Below are positions 41,256 through 51,678 of a stretch of DNA of 64,000 bases, in pieces (position 1 is the first letter of the stretch; each line of letters opens with the position of its first letter). The stretch covers positions 930,001 through 994,000 of the forward strand of contig CBDCWQ010000021.1 of assembly GCA_965223435.1 (NCBI GenBank), in the 5' to 3' direction. The notes under the pieces are model-generated. The model searched no databases and was not told the origin of the DNA. It was given only the letters and a program-made list of their open reading frames with translations. Made by a program: the position numbers and the translations under genes. The DNA is from CBDCWQ01 sp965223435. Lineage in GTDB: Bacteria; Myxococcota; Kuafuiibacteriia; Kuafuiibacteriales; Kuafuiibacteriaceae.

Positions 41256-44200
41256 CTATTCAAGAGTAATGAATGGAACGAATCCAGCGCGATGATTTCG
41301 ATAAGGCGCGATCAACAGAGAATGCGTCCCAGTGGCGGCACTTCCCGCGGATCTGGCTAAGAGGCCTACTTTGGGCCAAGTAAACGACCACGTGTGGGTT
41401 CCCTCATCATTGGAAGGATCGGCATCGATCAAATGTATCTCCCCGTATTGAGGGAAGCGACCATCCCCAATGGGGTAGTAATTCCCGTCTTTATCCGAAA
41501 GTTTGATCTCCCATACTGTATCTACACCAAAACCAGTAGACTCCCAGGTGATGACTTCGTTCGTCTGTCCCCTAGTATAGGTATGCCCCATCGCCGGCCG
41601 TAAGATCGACATCCACTGCGGGATTTTTGGAGCGGGCATCGGAACATTGTCTTGCACCAAACCAAAAATTCCTTGTGACCGACCATCTTTTGCACTGCTC
41701 GGAGCCGCTCGTCCGCCTAAGGTTCGACCGAACTTCTCCATCAACATTTGATTCGTCTTCTCGAAATACTCTCCGTATTGATCTATGTAGTCAGCAATGA
41801 AACTCTGCTTTTTTTGTACGAGGTAAGGCGGATCATTCAAACGAAATGGGATCGAACCCGCAGCCTGCTCATAGTAATACAGTCGTTTTCCATTATAGTA
41901 AATTTCATCGAGTGCCACGTGATTCTTGAACTCTTCAACAACGGAGCCTCCACCCGCAATGGCTGTGCGTTTCAGCTGCGTCATCATGTAAACATCATAT
42001 TGCGTGGCGCCATTGAGGGCTTTCGAACTCAATGGCAGGTTGACAATCCCTGAGGCGTGTACTTTGCGCCCATAGTAGACTTTTTCATCCGCGATGCCTG
42101 CGTCCTGTGGTGTCAAAATTCGCATATTGATAATGTTGCGTAGGCTCAGGTCTTTGAATCCGGTGTCTCCGCCACTTGTCGCCTGAATTCCAATCGTAAA
42201 GCCCTCGATGTTGATGTTCTCATAACGTACATCATGTACATTGCCGTTGGTTGAAATTCCTCTTCCCGTCAAACCTTCCTCTTCTCCGGCCCAAGCAATG
42301 GGCTCGGAAAGTTCCTTCGAACTCAGAGCAAGGGGATTATTCACATCGCCGAGAACAACTCCGTCGCGAAAGATCATGCCTGAGGCATACCCCACCGCAA
42401 TGCCTTTGTACGCGACGTTCCAAACTTGAAAGTCTTCAATGACATCACCGCCTTTGCCTGAAAGTGGCGTGTCAGGGCGCCTCCGCCACCGAATTGCATA
42501 GCCTACGCCACTACCAAAGGCGTGGTTGCCTCGAATGGTATCCAGCGGTACTTTTTCGGCCTTGATCTTGTTTCCTCGAACACCGCCGTAGGCGTGGGTC
42601 ACTACGCCAGGGATCACGTTTTGTAGTTCAAATTCGTAGTGACTTCGATCCTTGGGCCGAAACGTTCCATGAAAAAAGTAGCCTTCTTGGCCGTGACCTG
42701 ACGCGATGTTGTCGATCAATTTGACGCCCGGAGATTGCATCCAAAATCCATGTCCTTCCGACCCAAAACCGTTCCCTTTGTCTTGGTCGGAACCGCCAAA
42801 CCCTATCGCTCGAGTGCTAATTTTGGAGCGCACTGAAAGATTCCGGACAAAGCTTCCGATCTCATTGCCATTTTCTGTTGCGAACCCAGAACCCACAGTG
42901 TCATAGGCTATATTGTCTTCAAAGATGACGCTGCTGTCATGGTTTACGTAACCCCACCCTGGATTATGTTCCACGACACAGCCCTTCACAAGTACTGCGG
43001 CTTTGTTGATATCGGTTCGGTGAAAGTGAACCGCGTAACGTCCACGGGGATTGGTTCCCGTGCTCGCGATGAGATGCCCATCCGCGTCTAATTTGGGGTC
43101 GGTGGTCGGAATATTCTTATTGTTTCGACCCATATGATGGAAGCGAGCATACTGCAATGTTACTTGGTTGCTGTGCATGAACATGACATGCCCCGCACGC
43201 GTGGGGTCCGATTTGTTTTCGGATTCAAAAATTACGTTCCGGCTCATGTTTGCCACTGGGACTTTTTGTAGATCCTGACGAGGAACGGAGTGATCATAAC
43301 GGAGCGCCCGACTAAGAGTCACGGTTGTGCCTTGAATAGACTCGATTGCAACAATCTCGTCTTCGTCATGGATTGCGGTCGGTTTACGTACCCCCGGGAT
43401 TAGCACTCGATCTCCTTTCTTCCAGTTTGTTGGGGCCCGGCTTAGCGCCAAGGCTTTGTCTCCGGCCTTCGGATCCCGATCTACGATGACGAAACTGGTC
43501 TTGGGTGCACCAACGATTGAAGATTTTCCGTGAGTCATGATTCCACGGCTTAGCAACAAGGGATCCCAAGTCGTATCGATTGGCCCTCGATCGGTGATCA
43601 CTATTCGCGCCACGCGACCGGATTGAATCGGGGCGTCGAGCGTTCCGATTTCTAGGAGGCCGTCGGCATTCACAATGAGAGAATCAACCTGCATGAGGGT
43701 GTTCTGATGGGGATCGAAGCGAAGCGTTCCATCCACCCGCACGCTGAGAAAACGACTTGAATCTTGGTGTGCGAAGGTTACACTCATGTCTTCTGGAATC
43801 CAGACCCGAGCATTGTGATCTGGGGTGGTACCGTTATGCCATGTGCTCGTAAGGTCCCAGTCACCGCTATTGATGGCGATGTGCGTGGCGTTCTCATGAT
43901 GCACAAGGTCGAACAACGCCAAATGCTCCCTTTGCTTATCCGGGTGATCACCGTGTGGATCTGTTTCACCATGGTCATGATTGTCTTCATGCGTTACGTT
44001 GATCATAAGGACTGAAGATGTGGCGCTGGCATTTGCGTTATCGACTACGGTTAAGCGGACTGGATACTGACCATGCTCCAAGTAGGTGTGGCTTGGGTTG
44101 GTCTCGTGGCTTGTGGCACCATCACCAAAGTCCCATCGGTAAGAGGTGATCACTCCGTCGGGGTCTGAAGAGCCCGAGCCATCGAATCGGACTACGAGGG

Positions 44201-45047
44201 GGGCATGGCCCGAGGTTACGTTTGCGTGGGCCAACGCCAAGGGAGTTTTGTTGGGGGAGGGACTGGGCTCATGGTTTGAGTCTGCCAGCGATTGAATTTC
44301 CTGACCAGACAACGGTCGTTCATACACTCTTACATCCTTGACTTCGCCCTTCCAGGGTCGGGCGGTAGCGTCCGGAGGATTGCCTCCAATCCAACACGGG
44401 ATCTTGGGGTTCGTCGTTATGTTTCCTGACTTGGATAGACGGCCAACCTCGACGCCATCCATGAAAAGCTGCATCGTGGTTCCGTTGTACACAGCCGCAA
44501 CATGAGTCCATCGATTCTCCACAACGTCACCGGAATGAGCAATCAAAGTCGATGTTGCGCCGTCAGTCTTGAGTCGAAAACGTAGCCTGGTATGTTCGTT
44601 CCTCCTGATTGTGCTGACCATAAAATAGTGATCTGATGAGGAGACACCCGTGGACTTGGAGATAATCCGGCAATCCCATGAGGAGCAGTTTTGTAGATCT
44701 TTGGATTTGAACCAGGCGGTCATGGTCAAGACGTTTCCAGCGAGATCCAGGTTGCCAACGTCGATGTGATCGTTTACGCCATCAAGATTTAGCGTTGATT
44801 TATCAGACCAGGCTGGACCATTGATGAGGGTCCCTGTATTGCCATGCCCCGTGATGTCCTCAGTCGTTCTGCCTGCACCCTCGTCGATTGGCCAGTGCGC
44901 AATCAAACCGGCATTCGATACATCGAGTGCATCTTCAAATGTAGCTACGGAATTCGCGTCCGACTGGACACAGCCGAAGCCTGCCGCAACGATGCAAAGA
45001 CAACCTAAGCTCGCGATCCTGGGGCGATACGCAAATGGGTGTTGCAT
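41256..45047 (-). CDS. Lipoprotein with LamG, PKD, G8 and beta-helix domains
   Basis: GGAG 9 bases before the ATG at 45047 sets the start; Cys 26 (AAGFGC) fits a lipoprotein. Domain order: LamG about residues 50-230 (AHWPIDEGAGRT, DHIDVGNLDLAG, WTHVAAVYNGTTMQLFMDG); PKD about 255-340 (RFDGSGSSDPDGVITSYRWDFGDG); G8 about 390-540 (SGDWDLTSTWHNGTTPDHNARVWIPEDMSVT); then a long right-handed beta-helix with NHDSSVIFEDNIAYD-type turns to about 1000; last about 100 residues beta. G8 plus beta-helix is the layout of CEMIP/TMEM2-like proteins that bind or cleave hyaluronan-type glycans. Lower GC than the flanks suggests possible transfer. Confidence 0.82.
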   Translation of the reverse strand: MQHPFAYRPRIASLGCLCIVAAGFGCVQSDANSVATFEDALDVSNAGLIAHWPIDEGAGRTTEDITGHGNTGTLINGPAWSDKSTLNLDGVNDHIDVGNLDLAGNVLTMTAWFKSKDLQNCSSWDCRIISKSTGVSSSDHYFMVSTIRRNEHTRLRFRLKTDGATSTLIAHSGDVVENRWTHVAAVYNGTTMQLFMDGVEVGRLSKSGNITTNPKIPCWIGGNPPDATARPWKGEVKDVRVYERPLSGQEIQSLADSNHEPSPSPNKTPLALAHANVTSGHAPLVVRFDGSGSSDPDGVITSYRWDFGDGATSHETNPSHTYLEHGQYPVRLTVVDNANASATSSVLMINVTHEDNHDHGETDPHGDHPDKQREHLALFDLVHHENATHIAINSGDWDLTSTWHNGTTPDHNARVWIPEDMSVTFAHQDSSRFLSVRVDGTLRFDPHQNTLMQVDSLIVNADGLLEIGTLDAPIQSGRVARIVITDRGPIDTTWDPLLLSRGIMTHGKSSIVGAPKTSFVIVDRDPKAGDKALALSRAPTNWKKGDRVLIPGVRKPTAIHDEDEIVAIESIQGTTVTLSRALRYDHSVPRQDLQKVPVANMSRNVIFESENKSDPTRAGHVMFMHSNQVTLQYARFHHMGRNNKNIPTTDPKLDADGHLIASTGTNPRGRYAVHFHRTDINKAAVLVKGCVVEHNPGWGYVNHDSSVIFEDNIAYDTVGSGFATENGNEIGSFVRNLSVRSKISTRAIGFGGSDQDKGNGFGSEGHGFWMQSPGVKLIDNIASGHGQEGYFFHGTFRPKDRSHYEFELQNVIPGVVTHAYGGVRGNKIKAEKVPLDTIRGNHAFGSGVGYAIRWRRRPDTPLSGKGGDVIEDFQVWNVAYKGIAVGYASGMIFRDGVVLGDVNNPLALSSKELSEPIAWAGEEEGLTGRGISTNGNVHDVRYENINIEGFTIGIQATSGGDTGFKDLSLRNIINMRILTPQDAGIADEKVYYGRKVHASGIVNLPLSSKALNGATQYDVYMMTQLKRTAIAGGGSVVEEFKNHVALDEIYYNGKRLYYYEQAAGSIPFRLNDPPYLVQKKQSFIADYIDQYGEYFEKTNQMLMEKFGRTLGGRAAPSSAKDGRSQGIFGLVQDNVPMPAPKIPQWMSILRPAMGHTYTRGQTNEVITWESTGFGVDTVWEIKLSDKDGNYYPIGDGRFPQYGEIHLIDADPSNDEGTHTWSFTWPKVGLLARSAGSAATGTHSLLIAPYRNHRAGFVPFITLE

Positions 45048-45362
45048 TGAGTCTTTCTCCTTTTTCTGTATGCATCGCGCACACTGTGATGCAATCAGGA
45101 GCAAGAGGTGGGCCAGTCGGGGGCAACTCCTTAAGGAGGAGACAACTGAAAGACAAACGGTTGAAGTACACGCGAGTATTCGTCGAAGCACTTCGCCTAC
45201 CACATCGTCATATACAGGTAATCGCGTGTGACCGATGTCATCAGGCTGCTCAGCAAACTATACAGTTTGGTGCGTTGGCCTCTGACAGGAGGACTAACAA
45301 TCACACACCTATTCGATTCCTCCGCGTTGGATCGTCTCACCTTGTTGGGCTCAGGGGCGAAT

Positions 45363-46910
45363 TCAAAGGGTCTCAAAACAGGATTTTCGGGCGATTTCCT
45401 CGTATGCGAGGTCCGATCGATGGGTCTTCCAGAACCGCTCCGCTGGGTTTTTTCCGGCCTCCAGGTAGGGATCTAAGAATTGCGGGTGCTCGGAGAACCA
45501 TTTCCCGCGTGCTTCCTTGAATACGCTGATGTCTCGAGTGCAGGTTGCCCACGCGGGGAGCGTGTGTGGATAGGCGCTTTTTCCGAGCCAGACGACAACG
45601 TTCCCAGAGCTCTTGCTGGCGTCGACCCTTCCCTCTGGGTCCATCGATATCGAGCCGCTGGCAGGCTGATGATACGCAACAAAAACATTATTCCTTAGTT
45701 CTAGTCCCAAGTTAAGTTCAGGATCGCCGTCCCATTTAAAAAAACCAACGTGTGCCGGCAAAGGGCTGCCGGGCTCGTCGACCCGCCCTCGGCCTCGATA
45801 TGTCGCATACTGAGGCGTCAGGCGAACTACGGAGTCTTCAATTGCGAGCGTGTTTGCCGATGCTCCCAGAAGGGAGTCTTCATCTGAGGATCGAGCTCGC
45901 ATGCCAAAGCCCATGAACGCGCCGTCAATCAGGACGCGTTGAACAAGTCCGGATGCCAGCCAGTCATTTTCGATGGCGTCATCTCCGGCCCGTTGAATAT
46001 ACACGTCACGAATTGTAAAGTGACGTTTGTCGTCCGCAGGGTTGGATGGCATGAAGAAGTCGTATTGCACGAGTGAAATTCCGTCGGATGCATTTCGGAT
46101 GTGCACGAACTCGATGACCGGTAGAAAATGAAGGCTGTTGCTATCGCCCCGGACGCGGAGTGTATTGGTGTGATAGTATTCTTCCCAATAGTCGTGAGCC
46201 TCGCTTTCGCTCCATGTAGAAAAGTTGAGTGTTTCGATATCCTCGGGGGCGACAATACCACCATCAATGATGGCAGGTTCGGTCGGTGTACCCGAACTCG
46301 TCAAGCAAACGGCATCGCTGTCTGCCTCAACTTTAAACACACCGATGTACTGCTGCCCATTTTGGTTGATGAGTGTGCCGTCGTAGCTGTCTCTTGTGCA
46401 CGCTGGCAGATAGGTTTTGCCCTCGGGACATGATCCGCAGTCTATCGTGCATGTGTCACAACGCTCATCGGCATCGCATGCGCCATTGCCGCAGGTCTTC
46501 TCGTCAATAACCTCGGTGCTGCACTCGGCAAGATGTGTTTCATTGTTGTTTAGAAGGCCTACGATCGATACGGAAACACTTCCCGCGTTTTTGATGGCTT
46601 CGTCACTCTGAAGAGCTAGCTTCCCACGACGATCAGTTCTTGTCTCCAAGGAAAAGCTTTGCTGAGTGGCCCGCACGTCAATTCGTACCTCCATACGTCG
46701 ACCGAGCCCGCTTCCCTGAACGCTTAGAAAGTCCCCTGTCGATGCGGGTCGGGGTGAGATTGTGCAATTTGCTGTCTTGTTTTTGGCTGCGGACGTCCAA
46801 TCGTGAGCCGGAGGAGCGTCATTACCAAGGCAGCCGCAGAGTGTCGTCAAAACGGTGCAACTTAGTACCCAAATGGGGCCAGTGTAGTATTTTTCGTGAG
46901 ACCTCAACAT
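45363..46910 (-). CDS. Lipoprotein with Cys-rich module and right-handed beta-helix
   Basis: GGAGG 5 bases before the second ATG sets the start at 46910; the lipobox ends at Cys 27 (LTTLCGC). Residues 30-130 are an Ig-like/IPT-type sandwich (SVQGSGLGRRMEVRIDVRATQ). Residues 130-165 are the Cys-rich motif CGNGACDADERCDTCTIDCG, common in myxobacterial secreted proteins. Beyond 210 the beta-helix rungs include FVHIRNASDGISLVQYDF, FTIRDVYIQRAGDDAIENDW and NTLAIEDSVVRLTP. Beta-helix proteins of this kind bind or cut polysaccharides, but no catalytic triad can be assigned. It lies 315 bases downstream of the G8 lipoprotein. Confidence 0.75.
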   Translation of the reverse strand: MLRSHEKYYTGPIWVLSCTVLTTLCGCLGNDAPPAHDWTSAAKNKTANCTISPRPASTGDFLSVQGSGLGRRMEVRIDVRATQQSFSLETRTDRRGKLALQSDEAIKNAGSVSVSIVGLLNNNETHLAECSTEVIDEKTCGNGACDADERCDTCTIDCGSCPEGKTYLPACTRDSYDGTLINQNGQQYIGVFKVEADSDAVCLTSSGTPTEPAIIDGGIVAPEDIETLNFSTWSESEAHDYWEEYYHTNTLRVRGDSNSLHFLPVIEFVHIRNASDGISLVQYDFFMPSNPADDKRHFTIRDVYIQRAGDDAIENDWLASGLVQRVLIDGAFMGFGMRARSSDEDSLLGASANTLAIEDSVVRLTPQYATYRGRGRVDEPGSPLPAHVGFFKWDGDPELNLGLELRNNVFVAYHQPASGSISMDPEGRVDASKSSGNVVVWLGKSAYPHTLPAWATCTRDISVFKEARGKWFSEHPQFLDPYLEAGKNPAERFWKTHRSDLAYEEIARKSCFETL

Positions 46911-47183
46911 CATGTCCTCCGCTACCAGCGGAAGCAAAAAACGAACCACGGCATTGCGGGCTGTGTTGGGCCCAAAGTGCCACAACTGTCCTACCTAAGA
47001 AGGGGTACAAGGACTCATGACTTTTCGAGACTTGTGCATGTTGCTTGGCATGACGTGGTGAGTCTGGTCATCAGAATGAAGGTATCGTTTTGGCGAATGT
47101 CCGTGCGGCGATGGGACCGAAGGTCCATCCGTATCGAGTAGCCTGAGGAAGATGGCTTGTCGCGGTAGCCCCAGGCCATTATT

Positions 47184-49331
47184 TTACCCGCCGTTGACGG
47201 GGTAGAAGTACATGGTCACACCCAAAACGTCTGGACCGTCCTGGAATAAGCAGCGATGATTCGAAAAATCGCCTTCACCTTGGTACGCGCCGATGTTTGG
47301 CGCAAAGACGCAGGCTTCATGGGACTCGCAAAGGCTATCGTCGTCACCGATAAAGTCGTGAAGAATCTCGATGGCGTTGGCCAGAAACACGTTGGGTTGA
47401 GGTGTACAAGCGTCACCGCTGTCGCAAATCTCATCACCGCCGATTTCGACCTCGTGGATGTCCCGGAGAACCCGCCCAGTACCGTTGGCCGCGCCGTGGA
47501 CCGAATCTGGGCAGGGAGCGCCGAGAGACGCTGTGCCATGGATACCGCGGAGTCGCTGGTCTTGTTGAGCGAGTCTAAAATCCCAGATCTGGCAAGTAAT
47601 ATTGTCCGAGCACTGTCTTCGGGTACTATTGTCGAAAGTGGAGGCCGCGACGCCCCATAGCCGAAAAGAATTCTCGAACTGAGATGCGCCGGTCGCCGTG
47701 ATCAGGCTTCCCAGAATGGGGCCTTGGTTGTCCGCGGGGTTTTCGGCGTCATTGGTGACGGGCCCGACAAAAGCCGAAGCCAGGTCGGTGACGAGCTGAA
47801 GTGTAGCGGTGTTTTCTCCCTGGTTGGCACAGCTGTCACTTAAACCCCGGGTCGGCGAAGTGCTAGGCCCTCCGCAATTTCCTAGCGTATGCTCACCCAG
47901 CAGCAAGTGCCCAGAGAAAATATTTTGGCTGGTATCACCACCAGCAAATTCGAAACCCAATCTGGACGACGCTGCTGCCGCCAGATGCGCAAGCTGTGCG
48001 TTTGAATTGATACGGAATCCAGAATCCTCGGTATTAAACACCAGCACATTGCTCACCGAATAGCCAGCGCTGTTCAAACGAAAGCTGCGGTTGCCGTCTG
48101 CACTCGAATCGATATTGGCCACGGTGATATGGTGAAGGGTGGCCGAGCCCCTGCCTATGAATGGACCATTGGTGTACCCGGCAATTAGGGTTGAGCTGTA
48201 GGTATTCAGACGAGAAGTCCCGCGCTGCCAGATCGACTCGTGGGGGCCATTGGAGATGCGAAAATTATGAAAGACGTTGTTTTGTGCGGAGAGCGTCAAC
48301 CCGTACACACCGCGGCCCTGGGCGATCGCAATATCGTCGAATAGGTTCTCACTCGCATCGCGGGGATACAGACCAGACCCCCCGGACTCAAAGATCCGAA
48401 GATTACGAATACGAGAATCTCGAACCCGATCAAGACTGACCGCGCCGGCGGCGCTTGAAACGACATTGACGCGGGTGCGTCGGGCATCCACGTGTCGCAG
48501 TGTCAACCTTCGGCCTTCTGCGAGGTAAACACTGATATCCGCAATGTCGGCGCCATCAAAGGTGCCTTCGATCCAGCTGAAATCGAAACCGGATGACTGA
48601 ACCAAGCAAGTTTCTGCGTCCCGACAGGCGGCAACACCGTTTCCATCCCAGGTGAGTGAGACATCCTCCGGCATGATGAGCGCCTGACCGGAAGCTCCAA
48701 AACGAATTGCTGGCGTACTACGTGACGAATCGACGTGATAGATAACTCCGGCGATCGAATCAAGGGTACCGCCGCCCGTCGGCAAAGGGGCGATCGGATT
48801 GGACCACCACGCGGCGAGCGGCGTCTGTAGGGTGGCGCCCTCAATGTTGATCGTGACTCGGTTTCGTCGAAATACGTTTTCTTGAGGCACGACAAGCTGA
48901 GATAGTCGTATGTCTTCTTTTAGAGAGACGGAAATGACGGCTGCTTGCCCATCGATAAGTACGCAAATCCACCGAAAATAACCAAGCGCATCGTGGGCGG
49001 TGACGTCTTCACAGTCGGTCATGCCCGGAAGTAAGATTTTTCGAAACTCACCGCCGTGAAGACAGTTTTGATAGCCGCGGTGGGTGGCCAGACAAGGCAC
49101 ATCCGGCTGGGTCTGGATCGGTGAGGCTCGATCGTAGGCCACCCAGTCATTCCAGTTTGCTCCATTCTTAGAAAACAAGGCTTCGACGGTCAAAAGCGGG
49201 CTTGCTGCTTGTTCCTCGTTTTGGCGCTCACCAGACGACTTTTGAAACCCCCATCGTCCGCAGCTGAAAACGCCAATCAGCATAAATCCGGCAAAGAGCC
49301 CGGAAACGACGCCAAATTGTCCCGACGTCAT
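47184..49331 (-). CDS. Beta-helix lipoprotein
   Basis: The ATG at 49331 (an in-frame TTG at 49337 is the alternative) gives a lipobox ending at Cys 24 (GVFSC). Residues 45-230 are an unknown N-terminal module with Cys pairs. From about 240 the sequence shows repeated parallel-beta rungs: DIADISVYLAEGRRLTLRHVDAR, DSRIRNLRIFESGGSGLYPRDASENLFDDIAIAQG, NNVFHNFRISNG and ATLHHITVANIDSSADGN. The Cys-rich C-terminus is disulfide-like. It is divergent from the CxxCH gene and is the third beta-helix lipoprotein in the region; function may be recognition or cleavage of a polysaccharide, unproven. Confidence 0.75.
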   Translation of the reverse strand: MTSGQFGVVSGLFAGFMLIGVFSCGRWGFQKSSGERQNEEQAASPLLTVEALFSKNGANWNDWVAYDRASPIQTQPDVPCLATHRGYQNCLHGGEFRKILLPGMTDCEDVTAHDALGYFRWICVLIDGQAAVISVSLKEDIRLSQLVVPQENVFRRNRVTINIEGATLQTPLAAWWSNPIAPLPTGGGTLDSIAGVIYHVDSSRSTPAIRFGASGQALIMPEDVSLTWDGNGVAACRDAETCLVQSSGFDFSWIEGTFDGADIADISVYLAEGRRLTLRHVDARRTRVNVVSSAAGAVSLDRVRDSRIRNLRIFESGGSGLYPRDASENLFDDIAIAQGRGVYGLTLSAQNNVFHNFRISNGPHESIWQRGTSRLNTYSSTLIAGYTNGPFIGRGSATLHHITVANIDSSADGNRSFRLNSAGYSVSNVLVFNTEDSGFRINSNAQLAHLAAAASSRLGFEFAGGDTSQNIFSGHLLLGEHTLGNCGGPSTSPTRGLSDSCANQGENTATLQLVTDLASAFVGPVTNDAENPADNQGPILGSLITATGASQFENSFRLWGVAASTFDNSTRRQCSDNITCQIWDFRLAQQDQRLRGIHGTASLGAPCPDSVHGAANGTGRVLRDIHEVEIGGDEICDSGDACTPQPNVFLANAIEILHDFIGDDDSLCESHEACVFAPNIGAYQGEGDFSNHRCLFQDGPDVLGVTMYFYPVNGG

Positions 49332-49337
49332 ATTCAA

Positions 49338-49832
49338 AGTCTACCATAGCGTTTTCACGGTCGTTACACACATCGTGCGACGCGGCCGGGCGCCGACACA
49401 GGTGTTCGAATTAGGCGAAACGGGGTCGAAGGTGGTTCCCGTATGCGGCGAGGTCGCATAGCTATTGGGATGCAAGCCAAGATAACGGAAAAGCGCACAC
49501 CCATGTATCCCGTGGCCTCCTAAGGGCGACGATCGCGCTACACTAAACTCTCAAGCTGGGGTTTCTCATTCACGTTGACACGTTCCGCAACCGGGCGCTT
49601 CGGGTCTACGGAAGCAGGGGCGTGAGCGAAATGTCGGAAAAACCACTCGTTTCCTTTTGCTCAGGTTGAAACGAGTCGCTTTGCTGCCAAGTTCCCGACA
49701 CATAAAATCCGTCAACACATTGACGTTGTCTCTGGCAGGTGGCCGACTGATTGACCATAAATATCTCGGCGTGCGAGGGCAGCCAAGAAGGGTCGAGACT
49801 TACGATCGCAAACACCACTTGGGAGGAAAAAA
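49338..49832. other. Divergent promoter region, no gene seen
   Basis: About 500 bases between divergent genes. It includes a GGAGG ribosome-binding site for the plus gene at 49820. No ORF with protein character. Confidence 0.4.
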
Positions 49833-51623
49833 ATGACAAGAAGCCATTCTTTGAAACTGGCGTCCCTAGCCACTTACTTCTTAGCCGTGTTCTCATGGCT
49901 TACCCCAGAGTCTTCTTTTGCTTTTCCATCATTTCTTACAGACTGGCAAACCAGATACCCTGGCTCTCTTAGTGACGACAACGTCGGAGGGAGTGGCTGC
50001 GCACTTTGCCACGGGTCCGATACGGTGGCAGCAGGCAGTGCGACCTGGAATGGCTATGGCTGGGCCCTGCGGCAAGAGACCCAAGGCGGCACCGCGATTG
50101 CTGATGCGTTTGCCTTGGTTGAGGCCCTAAATTCTGACGGTGATCCAGACAGTGTCAGTGATCTCGACGAGATCAATGCCAATACGCAACCTGGTTGGAC
50201 CGAGGGTGCGAACAACACGATCTTTATGGCGGACGGAAGCAGCGCCTCCAATCAATCGGCCCCCGGAGGAATCGGTGCGCTCGACCCTGCGGCTGCTGGT
50301 GACTGCAACCTACAAGCCGGCCCGAGTCCTACCGTCTTTGGTATCGTGGAAGTGGGAGAAACAGAAGCTCGAACCGTGGTGCTCAGCAATACGGGGAATG
50401 CGGATTGTGAAATCAGCAGCCTGAGTTTGGCAGGGAGCGCCAATTTTGCGCTGGGCGCTGGAGCGCCAGCGGGCAGCTTTTCGATTTCGGCCGGTGGGTC
50501 CGAGGACATTCCGGTAGACTACGCGCCGAACGCGGTGACGCTCAGCGAGGCCGGCACGTTGACGGTCGCCAGCAATGACCCAGATGAGCCAAGTATCTCC
50601 GTAGACTTGGAGGGTGCCGCCACTGTAACGCTTCCACCGGTGGTCGTGGAGTATGATCTGAGAAACGGCACACTCATCCAGGACACGGGTTTTGCGTATG
50701 GTGATCCAGCGAACGCTCCCGGATCTGCAACCGACAAGTTTTTCTCGAACGATATCTCCGTTATGGCGGCACCTTTCATTGACGTCGGTTACACCCAGCC
50801 TATCGAAGTTCACTTTGTCGATTCAACCGATCCGTGTGAGAACTTAGGCAGTGTGGACCAACGGATCGAGCTGGTTCACCTCATTGGATTTCCTTTTCCT
50901 GAGTCCTTCAACACAGAGGAAGTTGTCGTTGGACCCGGCAACCATAATGTTCATGGACCAGGACTCATTGTGGGAGAATCCGCTGCGGCGTATACCTCGG
51001 CCTCCGCGGACCTCAGCGTGAGCCTACTGGATCCCATCATTGTCCCCAATGGAGAGATCACGGAGTTTGAAACCGCATGCGTCCTGAGCAACGGGAGGTG
51101 TGAGTCTGCGTCTCTAGATCCGAGCTCAGATCCACCACACAACCCCGATCTCACGGACAACCAGATCTCGTTTGGTGGCTTTACCATGACTGTTCGAAAT
51201 ACAGCCCCCATCGGCCTCACCGCTGATTTCATTCAGTTCAATCTCATCGCTGGCGGTGAGATCAACGTGGACTCTGGAGTCACCGATGTTGCCATCGATA
51301 TTAAGCCTGGCACGAGTAAAAATCCCATCAACCCAGGGCGCTCCGATGCAGTTTCGGTGGTCATCTTGAGCTCCTCCAGCTTTGACGCCCTGAGTGTCGA
51401 TCCCGAGACGGTTTGTCTTCTCGGAGCGGGTGTGAAGGAGACCCGTAAGGGTCTTTTGTGTCGAGAAAAGGATGCGAATCACGACGACCTTGTGGATCTG
51501 GTCTGCAAAATGAGTGGTAAGGACTTTGTCGTAGATCCCGGCGAAGACTTCGGCTTGCTGGTCGGTGAAACCTTCGGTGGAGCGCGCATCAACGGCGAGG
51601 ACGCGATCACGATTGTGCCCTAG
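49833..51623 (+). CDS. Secreted CxxCH (haem c-type) protein with choice-of-anchor-D domain
   Basis: GGAGG with a 6-base spacer precedes the ATG. A signal peptide is followed by cleavage near residue 30. One haem-c motif, CALCH (Cys 56, Cys 59, His 60), sits in GGSGCALCHGSDTVAAGS, and LNSDGDPDSVSDLDEIN is a Ca-binding-type loop. Residues 180-270 are an ASPM-SPD-2-Hydin-like Ig module (VVLSNTGNADCEISSLSLAG, IPVDYAPNAVTLSEAGTLTVASNDPDEP), typical of choice-of-anchor-D proteins. The middle is Gly/Asp-rich and the C-terminus is an SSSSFDAL/VDPETVCLLG-type beta module. A single haem motif may be structural or electron transfer. Confidence 0.78.
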   Translation: MTRSHSLKLASLATYFLAVFSWLTPESSFAFPSFLTDWQTRYPGSLSDDNVGGSGCALCHGSDTVAAGSATWNGYGWALRQETQGGTAIADAFALVEALNSDGDPDSVSDLDEINANTQPGWTEGANNTIFMADGSSASNQSAPGGIGALDPAAAGDCNLQAGPSPTVFGIVEVGETEARTVVLSNTGNADCEISSLSLAGSANFALGAGAPAGSFSISAGGSEDIPVDYAPNAVTLSEAGTLTVASNDPDEPSISVDLEGAATVTLPPVVVEYDLRNGTLIQDTGFAYGDPANAPGSATDKFFSNDISVMAAPFIDVGYTQPIEVHFVDSTDPCENLGSVDQRIELVHLIGFPFPESFNTEEVVVGPGNHNVHGPGLIVGESAAAYTSASADLSVSLLDPIIVPNGEITEFETACVLSNGRCESASLDPSSDPPHNPDLTDNQISFGGFTMTVRNTAPIGLTADFIQFNLIAGGEINVDSGVTDVAIDIKPGTSKNPINPGRSDAVSVVILSSSSFDALSVDPETVCLLGAGVKETRKGLLCREKDANHDDLVDLVCKMSGKDFVVDPGEDFGLLVGETFGGARINGEDAITIVP

Positions 51624-51642
51624 GGCCTGAACGCGAGGCTCA

Positions 51643-51678
51643 TGCTCGTCAGGAGTCGTCCACTGATTCTGACGAGCA
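51643..51678. terminator. 10-bp hairpin downstream of the CxxCH gene
   Basis: TGCTCGTCAG and CTGACGAGCA are perfect arms with a 16-base loop, 20 bases after the stop at 51623. No T-run follows, so it is at best a processing or weak termination signal. Confidence 0.4.
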
